This document shows positions 44,157 through 53,220 of a DNA stretch of 64,000 nucleotides, piece after piece (the first letter of the stretch is position 1; each line of letters begins with the position of its first letter). Made by a program: the position numbers and the translations under genes. The notes under the pieces are model-generated. The model was not told the origin of the DNA and did no database searches. It was given only the letters and a program-made list of their open reading frames with translations. This DNA is from Candidatus Anammoxibacter sp. (lineage in GTDB: Bacteria; Planctomycetota; Brocadiia; Brocadiales; Anammoxibacteraceae). Location: assembly GCA_021777105.1 (NCBI GenBank), contig JAIQZQ010000043.1, positions 58,017-122,016 of the forward strand. Reading direction: 5' to 3'.

Positions 44157-44861
44157 ATGGATTCAATACAAATTCAATACAAATTTACGCTTGAAGATGG
44201 CGAAGATGAAAATTTTGATCTGAACCTTGACGCTAAAAATCTTGGACTTATCAACTCGCCGGTGGATAATCCACCGGCCTGGACGGAGCTGGATTATCTA
44301 AAGTGCGAACATTGCCCGCTTAGTTCCAAAGATGTCCCACATTGCCCACTTGCCCTTAACTTGACAGGGGTGGTGGATAGTTTTAAGAAATTAATATCAT
44401 ACGATTCAATCCGCCTTCAGGTCACAACTGTAGAGCGAGTAATAATTAAAGAAACAACCGCCCAGAAGGCCCTAAGTTCACTAATGGGCCTTATAATCGC
44501 AACCAGCGATTGCCCTCACACAATCTACTTCAAACCAATGGCCAGGTTCCATCTTCCTCTGGCCGACCGCGCCGAAACCGCATACCGCGCCACATCCATG
44601 TATCTACTGGCCCAATATTTCCTTAAAAAAGACGGGCAAAAAACCGACCTTGATCTTGAAGGCCTGACCAAAATATACAAAAACCTTGAAAAAGTAAACC
44701 ACCACACCGCCAAACGCCTCCGCTCCGCCTGCCAGGCAGACGCCGCTATAAACGCCATAACCCTGCTTGATACCTACACAAAAACAATGCCCTTTATGAT
44801 AGGCGATTCCCTTGAAAACATCAAATACCTCTTCGAGCCTTTTTTTAAAAATATAGATTAA
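44157..44861 (+). CDS. Conserved-looking protein with a CxxCP...HCP motif, unknown function
   Basis: The 234-residue protein (start chosen at 44157 because AAAGGAG lies at 44138-44144; an ATG at 44133 has none) begins with a beta-rich stretch (SIQIQYKFTLEDGEDENFDL) and then has a four-Cys group, LKCEHCPLSSKDVPHCPLAL, which could bind a metal. The remainder is helical, with TAYRATSMYLLAQYFLKKDG and AKRLRSACQADAAINAITLL. There is no signal peptide. It follows the ThiF-like gene but a shared role is not evident. I recognise no family. Confidence 0.65.
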   Translation: MDSIQIQYKFTLEDGEDENFDLNLDAKNLGLINSPVDNPPAWTELDYLKCEHCPLSSKDVPHCPLALNLTGVVDSFKKLISYDSIRLQVTTVERVIIKETTAQKALSSLMGLIIATSDCPHTIYFKPMARFHLPLADRAETAYRATSMYLLAQYFLKKDGQKTDLDLEGLTKIYKNLEKVNHHTAKRLRSACQADAAINAITLLDTYTKTMPFMIGDSLENIKYLFEPFFKNID

Positions 44862-45206
44862 TCAGGATAAAGGCAAAGGTTAAAAAGCCGCTATAAAAGT
44901 GGAAGTGGATTTGCAATGGTTAAACTCTGAAATGGCGAAACTATGGGGATGTGGCAAGAATATAAAAATTAGGTTTGAGTATGTGGATTAAGGATTTAGA
45001 AATCAAGAAGCCGGAAATAGGTAGTCAACTATCAAAGGGCGCGATACTGGAAAATGTTTTAAAATCGGCTATTTTACCTGAATTTAAAGCATTCTAAGTC
45101 ACTTTTAATCTTTCGGAAAAGTGAAATCGCGCAAACAGCCGCGCCCCACAACGTTTTTGTTATCTATCCCCGGCTTTTGTCATCCGTTTCTTTCCGTGCC
45201 ATTACG
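44862..45206. other. Non-coding region, with one tiny open frame
   Basis: A 38-codon frame at 44981-45097 (MWIKDLEIKKPEIGSQLSKG...) looks protein-like but has no clear ribosome binding site, so it is not called as a gene. The region separates converging genes and has no strong terminator. Confidence 0.4.
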
Positions 45207-45593
45207 TTAAATGTATTCTGTTGGTCCGCCAAACAACCCGTCCGTTAAAGCTATAATCTTCTTTCTCTCTAACGGTTTATTAAATAGCTCAAACTCAAGA
45301 CGCTCAAACCGAGCGTTTTTTAGTTCGCGCAAATATTCGTTGTCAAATGCGGTAATGATATATATGTAGTTTTCCTTGTCAATATCGCGCAAATGTCTCA
45401 ATGTTTCAATCCCATTCATGCCTAGCATATTGAGATCAAGAAAGATCAGGTCGTATCCTTGATTTTTTTGCATTTTAACTCCGGCTTCGCCGGACTCTGC
45501 CGTATCCACATAGTATTTATAGTTATTTAACGCCAATTTAAATGATTTTCTAACAAATTCATCGTCGTCAATTACCAATATACGTTTAGTCAT
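45207..45593 (-). CDS. Single-domain response regulator
   Basis: The 128-residue protein is one receiver domain: ILVIDDDEFVRKSFKLALNN, phospho-acceptor Asp in LIFLDLNMLGMNGIETL, the Thr/Ala switch in YIITAFDN and Lys in FNKPLERKKI. There is no output domain. Such stand-alone receivers relay phosphate or bind partner proteins. No kinase is close. It resembles the receiver half of the fusion at 15724 only at the family level. Confidence 0.92.
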   Translation of the reverse strand: MTKRILVIDDDEFVRKSFKLALNNYKYYVDTAESGEAGVKMQKNQGYDLIFLDLNMLGMNGIETLRHLRDIDKENYIYIITAFDNEYLRELKNARFERLEFELFNKPLERKKIIALTDGLFGGPTEYI

Positions 45594-45890
45594 TTAATTT
45601 GATTGCCTTTTTCAATAATAAAAAAATTGTGAAATTACAGCAATCTGTTAAACAAAGCAAATACAGCGCCGATTTTTGGATGAAAGAAATATACATGAAC
45701 GCAGGCATGTAACATTTTATTATAGAAGAAGATGTATAGGAAACATGGTAATTTAAAAAATAAGCTGATATTGAAAATTTTACAATTTTACAAAATTATC
45801 CCGTAACTTTGTAATTTTTACAAAATCGTTAACGAAGCAAAGATGGGTAAAATCATAATTTTCTATATATTTATTTTATTACACTTTAAT

Positions 45891-45919
45891 TTGTGACTGG
45901 CTTGTGACTGGCATATGTT
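45891..45919 (+). promoter_or_regulatory. Possible promoter with tandem TTGTGACTGGC
   Basis: TTGTGA (45891-45896) and TATGTT (45914-45919) are 17 bases apart. The sequence TTGTGACTGGC is directly repeated at 45891-45901 and 45902-45912, so a repeated half site may be bound by a regulator. Confidence 0.4.
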
Positions 45920-45964
45920 AAAAAACCTTTTTATTTAAATATTAATTATTATATTTTAATTGTT

Positions 45965-45988
45965 GTTTGTCCGGCGGCGGAGACAAAC
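45965..45988 (+). promoter_or_regulatory. Leader stem-loop upstream of the C39-like gene
   Basis: GTTTGTC (45965-45971) pairs with GACAAAC (45982-45988) around a ten-base GC-rich loop. It lies about 30 bases before the ribosome binding site GGGAGGAG (46017-46024). Confidence 0.5.
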
Positions 45989-46030
45989 TATATTTTTATA
46001 GTATTTGATTTAAAAAGGGAGGAGTTAAAA

Positions 46031-46609
46031 ATGGCATTGACAAAGTATGGACAATATAATGAAAATTCATGCGGGGCGGCTTCGCTTCTGGTTGGAGCGG
46101 TCTCTTTAGATTGCGAATGGAAGTCTACTGCGCAGGGTGGTTTTGCGGATAAGGCGGCTGAAGTAATCAAGGATCAGGAAGAAGCTCTCTATCTGAATTA
46201 CACATCTAACAATAAAAATATGCTTGAACGCGCAGAATCCAGATCATTGCCAAGCGGCATTGATAGTGGAGCGGGCATATTAAATTTAAAACTGGCAAAA
46301 TGTAAAATATTGAGTACGCTTACCTCTGAAATGCTTACCGGTATGATTCAAACAGTGGACGGCTCAAGCAATTATGGAGATGAATCGGTGGCTGTCGGGG
46401 CCGGTAATATTGATAGAAGCTGGGATGGTAAAATGGATACAATTGCCGTGGGGGAAGGACAATTTGCATTAGTTCTAAATGACGACGGATCGCACTGGAT
46501 AGTAATTGACGGATCTAAATATATGAACCCAGGCGACGGGGGAAGCGAAGGCGATATATCAGATTTACCGGATACTTATTCCGTAGCAATGATTTATGGG
46601 AAAGTTTAA
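46031..46609 (+). CDS. C39-like cysteine peptidase-type protein without signal peptide
   Basis: The 192-residue protein has GQYNENSCGAASLLVGAV at its start and FALVLNDDGSHWIVIDGSKYMNPG near the end. Gln8, Cys14, His155 and Asp160 are arranged like the oxyanion Gln, Cys, His and Asp of papain-fold C39/C70-type enzymes. Between them the protein is unlike any family I know (ESRSLPSGIDSGAGILNLKL...). There is no signal peptide or membrane segment. A strong ribosome binding site (GGGAGGAG, six-base gap) and a long structured leader precede it. It could be a secreted or toxic effector, an immunity-linked protease or a transglutaminase-like protein; the catalytic role is inferred. Confidence 0.6.
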   Translation: MALTKYGQYNENSCGAASLLVGAVSLDCEWKSTAQGGFADKAAEVIKDQEEALYLNYTSNNKNMLERAESRSLPSGIDSGAGILNLKLAKCKILSTLTSEMLTGMIQTVDGSSNYGDESVAVGAGNIDRSWDGKMDTIAVGEGQFALVLNDDGSHWIVIDGSKYMNPGDGGSEGDISDLPDTYSVAMIYGKV

Positions 46610-46630
46610 AGCCGACTTAAAAATAACTTA

Positions 46631-46657
46631 GAGCTTGCGTTCGCATACTGCAAGCTC
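46631..46657. terminator. Stem-loop terminator after the C39-like gene
   Basis: GAGCTTGC (46631-46638) and GCAAGCTC (46650-46657) form a perfect eight-pair stem with an 11-base loop, 22 bases after the stop. There is no T run. Confidence 0.55.
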
Positions 46658-46812
46658 TTGCAAATACTGGGCTTTGATGGATTGGTATTCAGAATAATAA
46701 GCAACTGTTCGTTTTGCGCAAAACGGTTAACGCAAACAAGGCGCGGTTTAAATATTTTAACATGCTTTAAAATATGGCTGCTCCTTGTTTCTAACCGGGA
46801 TGAAACATGCGT

Positions 46813-47754
46813 CTACAAGCCCTCGTCATTAAACCACTCAATGGTCTTTTTAATTCCATCTTCAAGTTTCATGTTTGCTGAGAAGCCAAATTCAGATTTT
46901 GCTTTGCTTACATCCAGCATTCTGCGTGGCTGGCCGTTTGGTTTTGTGGCGTCCCACACAATTTTGCCGATAAAGCCCGTGTGTTTAGCTATCATTTCAG
47001 CAAGGTCTTTAATGGATATCTCAAAACCGCTTCCCAGGTTTACAGGCTCCTGTTTGTTGTACTCTTCAGAAGCCAATACTATTCCGCGCGCAGCGTCTTC
47101 CACATAGAGGAATTCGCGAGTCGGGCTGCCGTCGCCCCATAGGACGATCTCACCATCGTTGTTTTTTACGGCGGTAGCGCACTTTCTAATCAACGCGGGG
47201 ATTACATGCGAAGAGTTTAGGTCAAAATTGTCATTAGGGCCGTAGAGGTTTACCTGCAAGAGAAAAATAGAGTTAAATCCATATTGTTGTTTATACGCCT
47301 GGCCCTGAACCATCAGCATTTTTTTGGCCAGGCCATATGGGGCGTTGGTCTCTTCAGGATAACCGTTCCATAAATCTTCCTCCTTAAAAGGAACCGGGGC
47401 AAATTTAGGATAACAGCAGACCGTGCCCACGGTGACAAACTTCTCAATGTTCCTTTGACGGGCGACATCAAACAATTGAACTCCCATCATAAGATTGTCA
47501 TAAAGAAAACTCGCGGGATTTGCCGCATTCGCGCCTATGCCGCCAACTTTTGCGGCAAGGTGAACAATAATATCAGGCGAGCTATCGTTCATCAACTGCT
47601 CGACATCACCCATTTTAACCAGATTGTACTCTGTGGACGAAGGGACAAAGAGTTCACTGCAACCGCGCCTTTTCAATTCCGAGACAACATATTTGCCTAA
47701 AAAGCCATGGCCCCCGGTAACCAGAACCCGTTTATTTGTCCAAAAAGTTTCCAT
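46813..47754 (-). CDS. GDP-L-fucose synthase-like NAD(P)-dependent sugar epimerase
   Basis: The 313-residue protein begins [20 protein letters not shown] (Rossmann loop) and has [40 protein letters not shown] and the catalytic YGLAKK. The sequence order matches GDP-fucose synthase (Fcl/WcaG). It would convert GDP-4-keto-6-deoxymannose to GDP-fucose for surface glycan. The partner GDP-mannose dehydratase is not in the window, so an alternative substrate is possible. AAGGA precedes the ATG. The gene stands alone on the minus strand. Confidence 0.88.
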   Translation of the reverse strand: METFWTNKRVLVTGGHGFLGKYVVSELKRRGCSELFVPSSTEYNLVKMGDVEQLMNDSSPDIIVHLAAKVGGIGANAANPASFLYDNLMMGVQLFDVARQRNIEKFVTVGTVCCYPKFAPVPFKEEDLWNGYPEETNAPYGLAKKMLMVQGQAYKQQYGFNSIFLLQVNLYGPNDNFDLNSSHVIPALIRKCATAVKNNDGEIVLWGDGSPTREFLYVEDAARGIVLASEEYNKQEPVNLGSGFEISIKDLAEMIAKHTGFIGKIVWDATKPNGQPRRMLDVSKAKSEFGFSANMKLEDGIKKTIEWFNDEGL

Positions 47755-47998
47755 ATCAATCCTTAATTAGCGTTTACAAATACGTTAGTATAAACTTAAA
47801 CCATCAATATTGCTGAAAAATAAAATATCCGATAAAAGAATGCGCTATTTTATAAAAAAAAACGGGCAGATTAAACCAAAATATAGGTGAATCGTAAATA
47901 TGTAATCGGCTCATAATATAGGGCGGCGATTACAGAGGTTTCTACAGCCCGGAAAAACGGCTAGGTTAAAAGATTATTTCCAGGCTTGCTTTCGTTTG
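47755..47998. other. Non-coding region between divergent genes
   Basis: It separates the fucose-synthase gene from the polyprenyl synthase gene and leads to the promoter at 47999. No other element seen. Confidence 0.4.
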
Positions 47999-48028
47999 TT
48001 GACAGTCTATTTAAGAATCTGATATACT
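47999..48028 (+). promoter_or_regulatory. Promoter of the polyprenyl synthase gene
   Basis: TTGACA (47999-48004), an 18-base spacer and TATACT (48023-48028) make a near-consensus sigma-70 promoter. Confidence 0.65.
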
Positions 48029-48126
48029 TTACACCCAAATATTAACGAAGTATTTTGATTTTTAAGCTTTTGTAACAGTCTTTTGCGTGTTTTTCGCAAA
48101 AGTTAGACTGTTTTTGAGGGGTTGCG

Positions 48127-49110
48127 TTGGAAATTGAAGAGAAGATAAAGATTTACGGCGAGAAGATTGATAAATTGTTGAAGGAAGAGATTCCTTTAAA
48201 CAAAGAAGACTATCTAAGCGAGGCTATTTGGCACCATTTAAGCACCGGCGGCAAAAGGATAAGGCCCGCCATATGTTTGATAACGTGCGAAGAGTTGGGT
48301 GGCAATCCTGAAAACGCCGTGCATTTTGCAATGGCTATTGAAATATTGCACAATATGTTCTTGTTGCACGACGACATTGAAGACGGCGACACCATAAGGC
48401 GCGACCAACCCACGGTATGGGTAAAATTCGGCATTGCAAACGCCATCAACACCGGCGATTACCTTTTGGCTATAGCGTACAGAAGCATACTGTCAAGTCC
48501 GTCGCCAATCGAGATAAAGATGCAACTGCTGGATATTTTTACAATGACGTACGCAAGGACGGTAGAGGGGCAGGCGCTTGATATAAACGCAAGGGCTGCT
48601 GAAAACTTTACGGTTGAAAAGTATATGAAGATAGTTGAGCTAAAAACCGGCTATTACCTTGCCTGCGGCATGGCCGGCGGGGTGGCGCTTTCGGAAAATA
48701 GCTCAGCGAATATTAACGCGATCTGGGAACTGGGGAAAAATATGGGCCCTGCGTTTCAAATTAAGGACGATCTTATTGACCTTACAATGGGCAAGGGCCG
48801 TGGCGGCGTGATCGGCTCGGACATAAGCGAGGGCAAGGCAAGCTTCCCTTACGCTTATACAATGGAGATGTCAAGCCCGGATGAAAAGGATGTTTTGCGT
48901 TCAATTATGGCAAAGGAGCGGGAAGATACAACTGAGGATGACATTAAAAAGACGCTGGATCTATACAAAAAGCACAACGCGCTTGAATATTCGCAAAATT
49001 ACGCTGAAAGATTAATAGAAGGGGCTTATAAAACCATTGACAGGGTTGATTCAAAAGGTAATGCGGTATTAAAAAAAATAGCGGATTTCATGGTGCAACG
49101 AAGCACATAA
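48127..49110 (+). CDS. Polyprenyl diphosphate synthase (trans-isoprenyl)
   Basis: The 327-residue protein has the two aspartate-rich motifs, LLHDDIEDGD and FQIKDDLIDL, and GGKRIRPAICLITCE, HNMFLLHDDIEDG and TGYYLACGMAGGVALS. It extends allylic diphosphates with trans units; chain length (FPP, GGPP or longer) cannot be read safely. It starts with TTG at 48127, with GAGGGG just upstream. Promoter at 47999. It ends the plus-strand transcript before the converging Rieske gene. Confidence 0.92.
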   Translation: MEIEEKIKIYGEKIDKLLKEEIPLNKEDYLSEAIWHHLSTGGKRIRPAICLITCEELGGNPENAVHFAMAIEILHNMFLLHDDIEDGDTIRRDQPTVWVKFGIANAINTGDYLLAIAYRSILSSPSPIEIKMQLLDIFTMTYARTVEGQALDINARAAENFTVEKYMKIVELKTGYYLACGMAGGVALSENSSANINAIWELGKNMGPAFQIKDDLIDLTMGKGRGGVIGSDISEGKASFPYAYTMEMSSPDEKDVLRSIMAKEREDTTEDDIKKTLDLYKKHNALEYSQNYAERLIEGAYKTIDRVDSKGNAVLKKIADFMVQRST

Positions 49111-49154
49111 AATCCGCTATTATAAAATTTTAGTTTTTTAATTTTTATTAATTA

Positions 49155-49712
49155 TTAAACATCCACAAATGCGCCGGCCTTGCCCCACTCGTTTCTCTCG
49201 CCTCTGAATGTAACGCCTTTGTCCACCAAAATCTGCCCGTCTTCAGCCAAAGCAACCTTAAACCTAGGCAAAGGTCTTGGAGCCGGGCCTTCAATATTTA
49301 CGCCTTCTTTGTTAAATCCGCTACCATGGCATGGGCATTTAAATTTACCTTCAGACTCAAGCCAGTTTGGCGTGCAACCAAGATGCGTGCATTTCGCCTC
49401 AATAACAAAAACCTTCTTAGGCTCTCTAACAATCCAGAGCCTGTATTTATCCTTATAACGTTCGCTAATAGCGCCTACCGGATAATCGCCCGGCCAACCT
49501 ATTTTAAACTTGGTTGGCGGCTCAAATAAAAGCCTTGGGAAGAAAAATCTCGCTATCGCAATACCGAAACCTCCAAGAAAAGTCCATACACCGGCCCAGC
49601 CAAGCCACCTCATGGCTCTGCGTCTGCCGAATTGTATGCATTGCGGCTGATCTGAATAGCGCTCTTCTTTCTTAGGCGCCGCTTTTGCGCTAGATTCGTC
49701 TTTGATTTCCAT
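49155..49712 (-). CDS. Rieske [2Fe-2S] protein with membrane anchor
   Basis: The 185-residue protein has a charged N-terminus, one membrane helix (about 40-57, GVWTFLGGFGIAIARFF), then a Rieske domain with CTHLGC (Cys108, His110) and CPCHGSGF (Cys126, His129). This is the layout of the Rieske subunit of cytochrome bc1/b6f complexes. Cytochrome b genes usually sit next to it but are not present in this window. GGAGG is placed well before the ATG. It would transfer electrons from quinol to cytochrome. Confidence 0.9.
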   Translation of the reverse strand: MEIKDESSAKAAPKKEERYSDQPQCIQFGRRRAMRWLGWAGVWTFLGGFGIAIARFFFPRLLFEPPTKFKIGWPGDYPVGAISERYKDKYRLWIVREPKKVFVIEAKCTHLGCTPNWLESEGKFKCPCHGSGFNKEGVNIEGPAPRPLPRFKVALAEDGQILVDKGVTFRGERNEWGKAGAFVDV

Positions 49713-49956
49713 CTAAAAAAACCTCCAGTTGAAAATTATATTCTTTATTTTAAATATTGAAAGGCAGAAATTATAGCATACAAGCATGGCTTAGTCAAGC
49801 CCGGACGCAACTTATTTACGGCATATTATTAGTTTTACCTAAATTATGCTTAAAATCCGCTATTTTTGGGTTTTAAACCCGTTTTTTACGCTAAAACAAT
49901 GGTTTTGAGGTAGTCTTTGCTTTTATTTATTTTACATTTAAAACATTCCAGCTCTC

Positions 49957-50619
49957 TTATCTTGAGCGTTCCACTCCAATGCGGCTGCAATATTCTCTTA
50001 TTTTACAAATGCTGCATTTTGGGGAAACCGGGACGCAGATGTTTTGGCCGTAAGCTACAAGCAGGTCGTTGTACGTCATCCAATACTTTTTAGGCAATTT
50101 GTCCCTTAAAGCCATCTCTGTTTTATCGGGAGTGGTTGTTTCAACATAACCAAGCCGGTTGGATATCCTGTGCACGTGAATATCAACGCAAATGCCGGGC
50201 TTGTTATACCCCAGGGTCACAACCAGATTAGCGGTTTTTCGACCCACGCCTTTAAGTTTTAGGAGTTCGTCTATCTCGTCAGGTGTTTTTCCTCCATAGT
50301 TTTCAATCAAATCCCTGCATATCCCCTTTATCCTTTCGGCCTTTACCTTGTAGAATCCCACCGGATATATTGCTTTTTCAATGGCGGCCTGTTTCATTTT
50401 AATCATTTTTTCAGGAGTGTCGGCAATATTGAAGAGTCGTATTGACGCATCTTTTGTGGTTTGATCTTTTGTGCGCAAACTTAGCAGACATGAAATCAAA
50501 ACTTTAAACGGAAAGCCCTCTTTTGAGAACTCGGTGACAATTGGGACAACAAATTTCCTGTTTTCAGCCTTAATAATCCTGATAATTTTGTCTAAATCAA
50601 CATTTACAGCTTTTTTCAT
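49957..50619 (-). CDS. nth: Endonuclease III (thymine glycol DNA glycosylase/AP lyase)
   Basis: The 220-residue protein has LISCLLSLRTKDQTTKDAS, the helix-hairpin-helix LKLKGVGRKTANLVVTLGYN with catalytic Lys128, VDIHVHRISNRLGY with Asp146, and the iron-sulfur loop C-x6-C-x2-C-x5-C (ICVPVSPKCSICKIREYC). It removes oxidised pyrimidines and cuts the strand. It is the second HhH-GPD repair enzyme of the window, after the OGG1-type gene at 1097. No operon partner. Confidence 0.95.
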   Translation of the reverse strand: MKKAVNVDLDKIIRIIKAENRKFVVPIVTEFSKEGFPFKVLISCLLSLRTKDQTTKDASIRLFNIADTPEKMIKMKQAAIEKAIYPVGFYKVKAERIKGICRDLIENYGGKTPDEIDELLKLKGVGRKTANLVVTLGYNKPGICVDIHVHRISNRLGYVETTTPDKTEMALRDKLPKKYWMTYNDLLVAYGQNICVPVSPKCSICKIREYCSRIGVERSR

Positions 50620-51223
50620 GTTTTTGCTCTTTATTATGTATTAGGACAAAATGGTTCAGCCGAAACTGTCATACATTGTCTATTGATTTAATTCAATTAG
50701 TATAACGTTTGAGATTTTGTAAATCAAAAATAAATATTATACGCAAATTATTAATGTTAAAAGCAACGCTGAAACAGGATGAATTATTTGAGCGGCGCAT
50801 TCTTATTATAACTGGAAGTTGGAATGTCTGGTCGTTTATCGACAAGGTTATATTAGCCCTGCCTGATAGTTTTTTTGGCTTTATTGAGAACACGGCAATA
50901 CCGCGTTGATTGGAGACTATCTTTCCTGTGAAGGGAAATAATTTTTTTTCGGCTTTTGTCGCGTACTACATTGATTTTGATTGAACAGTCTTCATTTAGT
51001 GGATATGTAGTTAGCGTTCTAATTGGAGTTAATGTTGAAACGGGCGTTTCAGAGGGTGTGTTTTGTTGGCATCCTTTAAAACAATATTTTTGCGCAGGGA
51101 TTGCGGGGCCGGTTGTTTTATAGAATTGTCGTTGCGATTACAAAAATTAAATAAACAAAGCCGCTTTAAGATAAGCCTGCTCGTGATACGGTGGATTTAT
51201 TGGTTGTGTTAGCGGCGCCTCAA

Positions 51224-51249
51224 GCGGCGGTCTGCGCAAAGACCGCCGC
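51224..51249. other. Perfect GC-rich hairpin in the non-coding region
   Basis: GCGGCGGTCT (51224-51233), loop GCGCAA, AGACCGCCGC (51240-51249): a ten-pair stem, far stronger than its AT-rich setting. It could be a terminator for an unseen transcript or part of a small RNA. Confidence 0.65.
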
Positions 51250-51471
51250 AATATTTCCATTTAGGAAGATAGAGGCGGCCGGTAAAAAGAGAGCGGCAAA
51301 GTAATTAATTTAAATACGGTTTTTATTGTTTTTTTAATTTTTAGCCACAGATTAATTTTAATGATGCGCAATTACTGATTGTCGTTATGTTTGTTTTAAT
51401 AAATAGCCTGTTAATATTTATATTGCCGGTAATCTTTTTAGTATTATAAACTCTGTTTTATTTTAAGTAAA

Positions 51472-51507
51472 TGACGCGCGTCACAATATTTTGTGATATT
51501 TGTCACA
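51472..51507. promoter_or_regulatory. Three overlapping palindromes (CRP/FNR-like site)
   Basis: TGACGCGCGTCA (51472-51483), TCACAATATTTTGTGA (51481-51496) and TGTGATATTTGTCACA (51492-51507) overlap, each sharing half sites with the next. The last fits TGTGA-N6-TCACA, the CRP-family consensus. It lies about 500 bases before the lipase start and 250 before its likely promoter. Confidence 0.55.
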
Positions 51508-51758
51508 TTTTTATGGGGAAGCTTTCAAAATAAAAAAGACCTCTGCTGTAAAAAACAGATATTTTTACATAATCAGAAAAAAAGTAAACTACTTGTCAAC
51601 GATACAAATACAGTGTTAAGCAAAATAGTCAACAAATCCGTCTAACTAATTTTCAATATGCTTTTTGCATATAATAAAGCGGCGATTAAGGGTTTATTAA
51701 CAAACAAAAGCAATATCTATAACTGATTTGATCGCAATGCTTTACCGGTGAGCTGCGA

Positions 51759-51786
51759 TTGATTTTTCGATTATAAATGATATAAT
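51759..51786 (+). promoter_or_regulatory. Probable promoter of the lipase gene
   Basis: TTGATT (51759-51764), a 16-base spacer and TATAAT (51781-51786). The resulting mRNA leader would be about 215 bases and include the stem-loop at 51842-51879. Confidence 0.5.
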
Positions 51787-51841
51787 CTTTTTCCATTGCA
51801 ACATTGTTTTTTTAAGATCAAATACGGTTTATAAGGGCCTT

Positions 51842-51879
51842 CTGCGCACATGTATGTAAATTTGCCTACATGCGCGCAG
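51842..51879 (+). promoter_or_regulatory. Leader stem-loop upstream of the lipase gene
   Basis: CTGCGCACATGTA (51842-51854) pairs with TACATGCGCGCAG (51867-51879) with one mismatch in 13 pairs; loop of 12 bases. It lies 130 bases before the lipase ATG. Confidence 0.6.
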
Positions 51880-52009
51880 GGTACTGTGACTACAAATATT
51901 TTTAGATTTCTATGGTTGTTTGTAAGCTGTTAAAAATGTTATAATTTTAAATTTTCCAGAAACGGGAAATTTATATTTTTTAACATTAGAACAAAGGGGG
52001 GGGTATAAA

Positions 52010-53119
52010 ATGGCAGGTAGAGTTAAGTATAATGAAAAACAGAAAGTTTTTTCACTTACAATGCTGGCATATTTAGGCACTGACCTTGATGGGACAGCTG
52101 AACAAAATCAAAATACAGTTGGAGAAAGGTTAAACGCAACGTTTGAGGATAAGAAAATCCAGGGGTTAATTGGAAAGTGGGAGACGGTTTGGGGCCCTTG
52201 TGTTTTTCAACCTCGGGACGAAGGGACTATCGCCAATTTAATGTATGTTGCAAAAAGCTCCCAACCCGGCAAACCTCAATATGTCGTTTCGATTGCCGGC
52301 ACCTACCCAACCTCGCTTTACGCATGGGGTGAAGACTTTGCCGTTGGGAAACAGGTGGCGTGGAATACGGCAAACCCTCCGGTAACAACAAACGCCATGA
52401 TTGCCAAGGGCACAAACCAAGGGTTTAAAAATCTCAAAAATATGAAATATGTCGGAAGCTCAGGGGTAGCCCAGTCGCTTGATAAATTTCTAAAAAATGA
52501 AATTAAGACTAAAGGGGCAAAGGTAATCATTACCGGCCACAGCCTTGGAGGCACTATAACTCCAACGGTGGCGTCATGGTTGAAAAATACCCAAAGCAGT
52601 TGGGACCCTAACGGGCTATCAATGTTGTCGTTTTACACCTTTGCCGGAGTAACATCAGGCAATACGGATTTTGCAAATTATGTCACAAAAAGCCAGTTTG
52701 AAGGCATGGTAAATAGGGTATGGAACAGCAAGGATTTAGCTCCAGTTATTTTCAATGAAGAGGCGATGAAGAGCATACCAACATTGTACGAACCTAATAT
52801 CCCTCAGACCCTTGGCATAGATGCCTTTTATGGTTTGCTGAAAGCTTTGGCAAATGGAAACGATTATCTGCAAGTGCAGGATGACGCAAAGCCTTTAAAC
52901 GGCAAATTTAATAAACGGGCTTCAATTGGCCTGGTACCGCTTGTGCGGTATGCCAAGCAGGTGCAATATCAACACATTGAAGGGTATTTTGCATTGTTAA
53001 ATACAATGGAGATGTGGAATCTTGTGATAAAGAATTATTTGGGATCAAACGCATCTAATAATGCAAAGAATGAGCAGGAGATTGAGAAATTAAGGGAAAA
53101 ACTTCGGAATTTTATTTAA
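52010..53119 (+). CDS. Class 3 lipase-like alpha/beta hydrolase without signal peptide
   Basis: The 369-residue protein has the nucleophile elbow VIITGHSLGGTITPTVASWL (Ser178), an Asp in NSKDLAPVIF (Asp242) and a His in QYQHIEGYFA (His322), the triad of class 3 lipases. It would hydrolyse acylglycerols or phospholipids. There is no signal peptide although lipases of this kind are usually exported, and the C-terminus ends in a charged helix. AAGGGGGGGG with a six-base gap before the ATG and a long structured leader suggest special regulation. A strong terminator follows. Other alpha/beta hydrolase roles, including effector phospholipases, are possible. Confidence 0.82.
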   Translation: MAGRVKYNEKQKVFSLTMLAYLGTDLDGTAEQNQNTVGERLNATFEDKKIQGLIGKWETVWGPCVFQPRDEGTIANLMYVAKSSQPGKPQYVVSIAGTYPTSLYAWGEDFAVGKQVAWNTANPPVTTNAMIAKGTNQGFKNLKNMKYVGSSGVAQSLDKFLKNEIKTKGAKVIITGHSLGGTITPTVASWLKNTQSSWDPNGLSMLSFYTFAGVTSGNTDFANYVTKSQFEGMVNRVWNSKDLAPVIFNEEAMKSIPTLYEPNIPQTLGIDAFYGLLKALANGNDYLQVQDDAKPLNGKFNKRASIGLVPLVRYAKQVQYQHIEGYFALLNTMEMWNLVIKNYLGSNASNNAKNEQEIEKLREKLRNFI

Positions 53120-53170
53120 ACCGGACGGTAGTTTAGGAGATGGTTTTTAAATCCACTTCAAATATTTAAA

Positions 53171-53220
53171 AGCTCGTCAGGGGCTTGTTTTCAAACAAGC
53201 CCCGGCGAGCTTATTTTTTT
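53171..53220 (+). terminator. Strong terminator after the lipase gene
   Basis: AGCTCG, then GGGGCTTGTTT, loop TC, AAACAAGCCCC and CGAGCT make a long stem, followed by a T run to 53220. The minus-strand neighbour gene ends in the same region. Confidence 0.9.

Larger units (their letters stand above)
45594..46030. other. Long leader/non-coding region upstream of the C39-like gene
   Basis: It has the palindrome TTGTAATTTTTACAA at 45809-45823 (also at 27892-27906), a tandem TTGTGACTGGC at 45891-45912, a possible promoter (45891-45919), a leader hairpin (45965-45988) and a strong ribosome binding site. Confidence 0.5.
50620..52009. other. 1.39-kb non-coding region upstream of the lipase gene
   Basis: The longest gene-free stretch in the window. 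It has a perfect hairpin (51224-51249), overlapping palindromes with TGTGA-N6-TCACA (51472-51507), a promoter (51759-51786) and a leader stem-loop (51842-51879). A frame at 50754-50909 (LKQDELFERRILIITGSWNV) has no ribosome binding site and is not called. Confidence 0.55.

Noticed and set aside
46658..47107. Plus-strand open frame of 149 codons
   Set aside because: It is the reverse side of the fucose-synthase gene at 46813-47754 and lacks a ribosome binding site.
50754..50909. Small protein LKQDELFERRILIITGSWNV...
   Set aside because: No ribosome binding site, no recognisable family, and the opposite strand is equally open; could be a remnant.
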